DNA of 64,000 nt, from contig NC_092631.1 in NCBI RefSeq assembly GCF_039555335.1, forward strand, positions 15,805,805 through 15,869,804. Reading direction: 5' to 3'. Below are positions 63,101 to 64,000 of this stretch, piece by piece (position 1 is the stretch's first letter; every line of letters begins with the position of its first letter). Under the pieces are notes generated by a model. The model had not been told where the DNA came from. It searched no databases and was given only the letters and a program-made list of their open reading frames with translations. This DNA is from Amphiura filiformis (taxonomy: Eukaryota > Echinodermata > Ophiuroidea > Amphilepidida > Amphiuridae). A program made the translations under genes and the position numbers.

Positions 63101-64000
63101 TTTAGCTTTCATCAAAAGCACACTATATGTTTGTAGGCGAGGTTTTACGGTATTCGTGTCAGCCGGCCGACATCTTAGAGGTTTTTTGAGCAAACCAGAT
63201 ACTGTAATTTTACTAAGAGCAGAGTCAGTATATTATAATCAACCCACAGTAGGCTACTATGAGGCACGGCACTTTGTGGCACTTTTGCTATGTTATGAGT
63301 CCGCACAAAGACGAAAAGCTTCAGCTTTGTTCACACAACGTGCTCAATTTCGAACTTTTTAATATTTAACGAATTTTGAGCTATGTAATTTGAATTGCTT
63401 GACTTTACTCTCTGTATTTTGTATTGTTTCTCCTCCTTCATCATGTTTAGCCCACTTGATGAATTCGTAAAGTCCGAAATCTGTGAGTTTTAATACGAAT
63501 CTGCTATCGATAGTACAGTTGGATGAGCTCAGACGCCCATGGATACCCAAGACGCTACCATGGAGGTAGTGGAGACCCTGGAACAAATTTGAGATATACA
63601 CAAAGGTATGAAAGCATAAAGCATAAAGTGAATATGCCCCCTCTGGCCCCACTCAAACCTGGTTTCAAAAATGTTAGATAGTTGTAACTATACAGTTACT
63701 TAATCAAGTGGAATCAATTGACCAAACTGGGAACTGCTGCGGCCAGAGTGGGACCAAATAGTGTTGGGACGCAGGTATCAATTCAATTCTACTTGAGTAA
63801 ATACAGTATAAATTGTTTGGTAAATATCTACACCTTTTTTTTGTATTGTAATGGCCGCCCACATTATCTTTAGTCCTCGAAATGTTGCATTGCCGATTTG
63901 TCGGTATTACTTTCAGCAATAAGCATGAGAAAATATTACCTTCGCCATATCAATCATCAGTGAGTGCTTGAATGATGTGTCCAGCTTGAAGGAGTCATTT
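54085..64000 (-). CDS. Receptor-type guanylate cyclase, C-terminal part (11 exons, 5' incomplete)
   Basis: Membrane guanylate cyclase making cGMP from GTP, with 441 residues to the stop codon visible. Order: pseudokinase domain (about residues 1-180), linker helix with [20 protein letters not shown], then the cyclase domain. The pseudokinase keeps TDFG, but the catalytic loop reads [10 protein letters not shown] without the catalytic Asp, as in natriuretic-peptide-receptor-type cyclases. The cyclase has the metal-binding Asp in [12 protein letters not shown] and in [13 protein letters not shown] (whose Glu also selects guanine), plus [19 protein letters not shown] with the Cys, Asn and Arg of the active site. 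It ends [14 protein letters not shown] plus a 12-residue tail. Extracellular and membrane parts lie past the right edge. All phases match. Echinoderm sperm-peptide receptors are of this class, but ligand and tissue cannot be read here. Confidence 0.96.
54680..55178. mobile_element. hAT-like MITE, 499 bp, in the last GC intron
   Basis: It is flanked by an exact 8-bp duplication, CATAATAC (54672-54679, 55179-55186). TIRs have homopolymer G/C ends, then GCACTCAACTTT, AAGTGA and GGTATGTGCC. The interior repeats AAAAAGGGGGTCATTGGGTA many times. No transposase. An 8-bp duplication is the hallmark of hAT elements. Confidence 0.85.
55281..55671. repeat. 391-bp fold-back element next to a splice donor
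   Basis: Arms of about 185 bp share TCATAAGATTGATAAAGGTT, GATCCAATAAAATGATACTA, CATCTAGAAACACCAGTA-like and CAGACAGAAGTGTTGCCGGT in inverted order. Its right end is eight bases from the end of the exon at 55679. Confidence 0.85.
55679..55770 (-). CDS. Guanylate cyclase exon, end of cyclase domain
   Basis: [20 protein letters not shown], then [10 protein letters not shown]; acceptor ATATTCAG, donor GTATAA. A fold-back element begins within the first ten bases of the following intron. Confidence 0.92.
55790..57115. repeat. GC intron with repeated GCCAGCCGGG blocks
   Basis: Segments around 56270-56295, 56840-56880 and 56975-57015 share AAATATCTCAG, TTTTCARAATTGCCAGCCGG and CAGATAGGGG; an inverted AACCCGGCTGGCACC follows at 57040. 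It is a dispersed repeat cluster without a gene. Confidence 0.6.
57116..57214 (-). CDS. Guanylate cyclase exon, purine and transition-state residues
   Basis: [20 protein letters not shown], then [12 protein letters not shown]; acceptor AACACAG, donor GTAAGA. Confidence 0.95.
57540..57675. repeat. GAT/GAC trinucleotide microsatellite
   Basis: Runs of GATGAT change strand sense at 57612 (ATCATCATCATCG) and continue as GACGACGACGAC. Intronic. Confidence 0.9.
57726..57900 (-). CDS. Guanylate cyclase exon, second metal site
   Basis: [19 protein letters not shown], then [19 protein letters not shown]; acceptor TTTTTCAG, donor GTTTGA. Confidence 0.95.
58390..58458 (-). CDS. Guanylate cyclase short exon
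   Basis: 23 residues, [17 protein letters not shown] and NFDVYK; acceptor TATTTTAG, donor GTAGAT. Phase 0 at both ends. Confidence 0.94.
58560..58980. repeat. GT/GGGT-rich low-complexity intron
   Basis: TGTGTGGGGTGT-like words throughout, in the intron between the exons at 58390 and 58998. Confidence 0.85.
58998..59121 (-). CDS. Guanylate cyclase exon, first metal site
   Basis: [18 protein letters not shown], then [16 protein letters not shown]; the Asp in FFSD binds metal. Donor GTGCTC, phase 0. Confidence 0.95.
59630..60130. repeat. Inverted hairpin pair plus third copy
   Basis: TGACTGCTATGAGGGGCATG...GTGATCTCAAAACCATGACT (59630-59700) is followed by its inverse (59705-59795) and by a direct copy at 60057-60117. 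Between them CTATGCCCGC and GCGGGCATAG form a tight stem at 59973-59996. Probably a fold-back transposon; intronic in the cyclase gene. Confidence 0.7.
60354..60503 (-). CDS. Guanylate cyclase exon, coiled-coil linker
   Basis: Acceptor TTATTCCAG, donor [25 protein letters not shown] and [17 protein letters not shown], the dimerising signalling helix between kinase-like and cyclase domains. Confidence 0.95.
60905..60945. repeat. Small hairpin
   Basis: GTCAGGGAACTTTT and AAAAGTTCCCTGAC flank an 8-10 base loop. Intronic. Confidence 0.85.
61430..61745. repeat. Degenerate tandem repeat, about 110-120-bp unit
   Basis: Three units share GGTCATCCRAGGTCAAAGGTC, AGGTCAAATTYAAAGTTGCT, GATCGGGCTGTAACT and CACTTGGGGAGTWT words. 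In the intron before the exon at 61939. Confidence 0.8.
61939..62107 (-). CDS. Guanylate cyclase exon, kinase-like C-lobe
   Basis: Acceptor [20 protein letters not shown], then [21 protein letters not shown] weak donor GTACCA was chosen because it alone gives the phase 2 join (LRKLNK-ESNSE); a better-looking GTAAAA 16 bases further on does not. Confidence 0.88.
62248..62590. mobile_element. MITE-like inverted repeat
   Basis: TTTTGGGACACTTTGACCTC at 62308-62330 and its inverse at 62521-62545, with the inner/outer words TTTGCAATGATTTGCAA also mirrored. In the intron between exons at 61939 and 62637. Confidence 0.65.
62637..62786 (-). CDS. Guanylate cyclase exon, KLLWKAPE region
   Basis: Acceptor TTATTTCAG, donor [22 protein letters not shown], then [13 protein letters not shown]. 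Phase 1 at both ends. Confidence 0.94.
62913..63150. mobile_element. 238-bp MITE, TA target
   Basis: TIR of about 54 bp starting CCGTAAAACCTCGYCTAC and including TTTTGATGAAAGCTAAATTA; TA on both sides (62911-62912, 63151-63152). Intronic, Tc1/mariner-type. Confidence 0.9.
63409..63577 (-). CDS. Guanylate cyclase exon, pseudokinase catalytic loop
   Basis: Acceptor TTGTTCCAG, donor [26 protein letters not shown], then [13 protein letters not shown]. Ends phase 1. Confidence 0.93.
63940..64000 (-). CDS. Guanylate cyclase exon (partial at window edge)
   Basis: Encodes [20 protein letters not shown] of the kinase-like domain; donor GTAATA, phase 0. Confidence 0.88.

Overview
This window is eukaryotic, almost certainly metazoan, nuclear DNA. 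It is AT-rich, its genes are split by GT-AG introns, and most of its length is transposon-derived. Two genes are recognisable by homology, one gene model is an orphan, and the rest is repeats. A tRNA-headed SINE, many short inverted-repeat elements, non-LTR retrotransposon relics and a receptor-type guanylate cyclase together suggest a marine invertebrate deuterostome such as an echinoderm. That placement is inference; no marker gene proves it.

Layout. 1-6,800: repeats only. 6,876-34,422 (+): an aldo-keto reductase of the L-galactose-dehydrogenase-like type, seven coding exons, all four catalytic residues present, 5' exon not found. One intron is about 14 kb (17,366-31,327) and begins with a GC donor. 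35,000-41,100: fold-back elements and simple repeats. 41,148-43,971 (+): a three-exon orphan gene encoding a largely disordered Ser/Pro/Arg-rich protein of about 700 residues. 44,000-54,000: tandem duplication, a tRNA-derived SINE and a decayed mariner-size transposon. 54,085-64,000 (-): the last eleven coding exons of a receptor guanylate cyclase (pseudokinase, coiled-coil linker, complete cyclase domain, stop codon); its 5' part lies beyond the right edge.

Most notable finding: inside the 14-kb intron, 21,259-28,358 has the A1-internal-B1A2-B2 split-direct-repeat layout of tyrosine-recombinase (DIRS/Ngaro-type) retroelements. The 149-bp and 135-bp repeat pairs are each identical and overlap by AAAT at the internal junction. 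I see no reverse transcriptase or recombinase in it, so it looks like a young non-autonomous element. It carries an internal minisatellite with a palindromic core, and another transposon has inserted in its right end.

The three genes show no sign of acting together; they are neighbours with separate exon sets. Exon joins were made by hand from reading frame, phase and splice consensus, and no transcript evidence was available.
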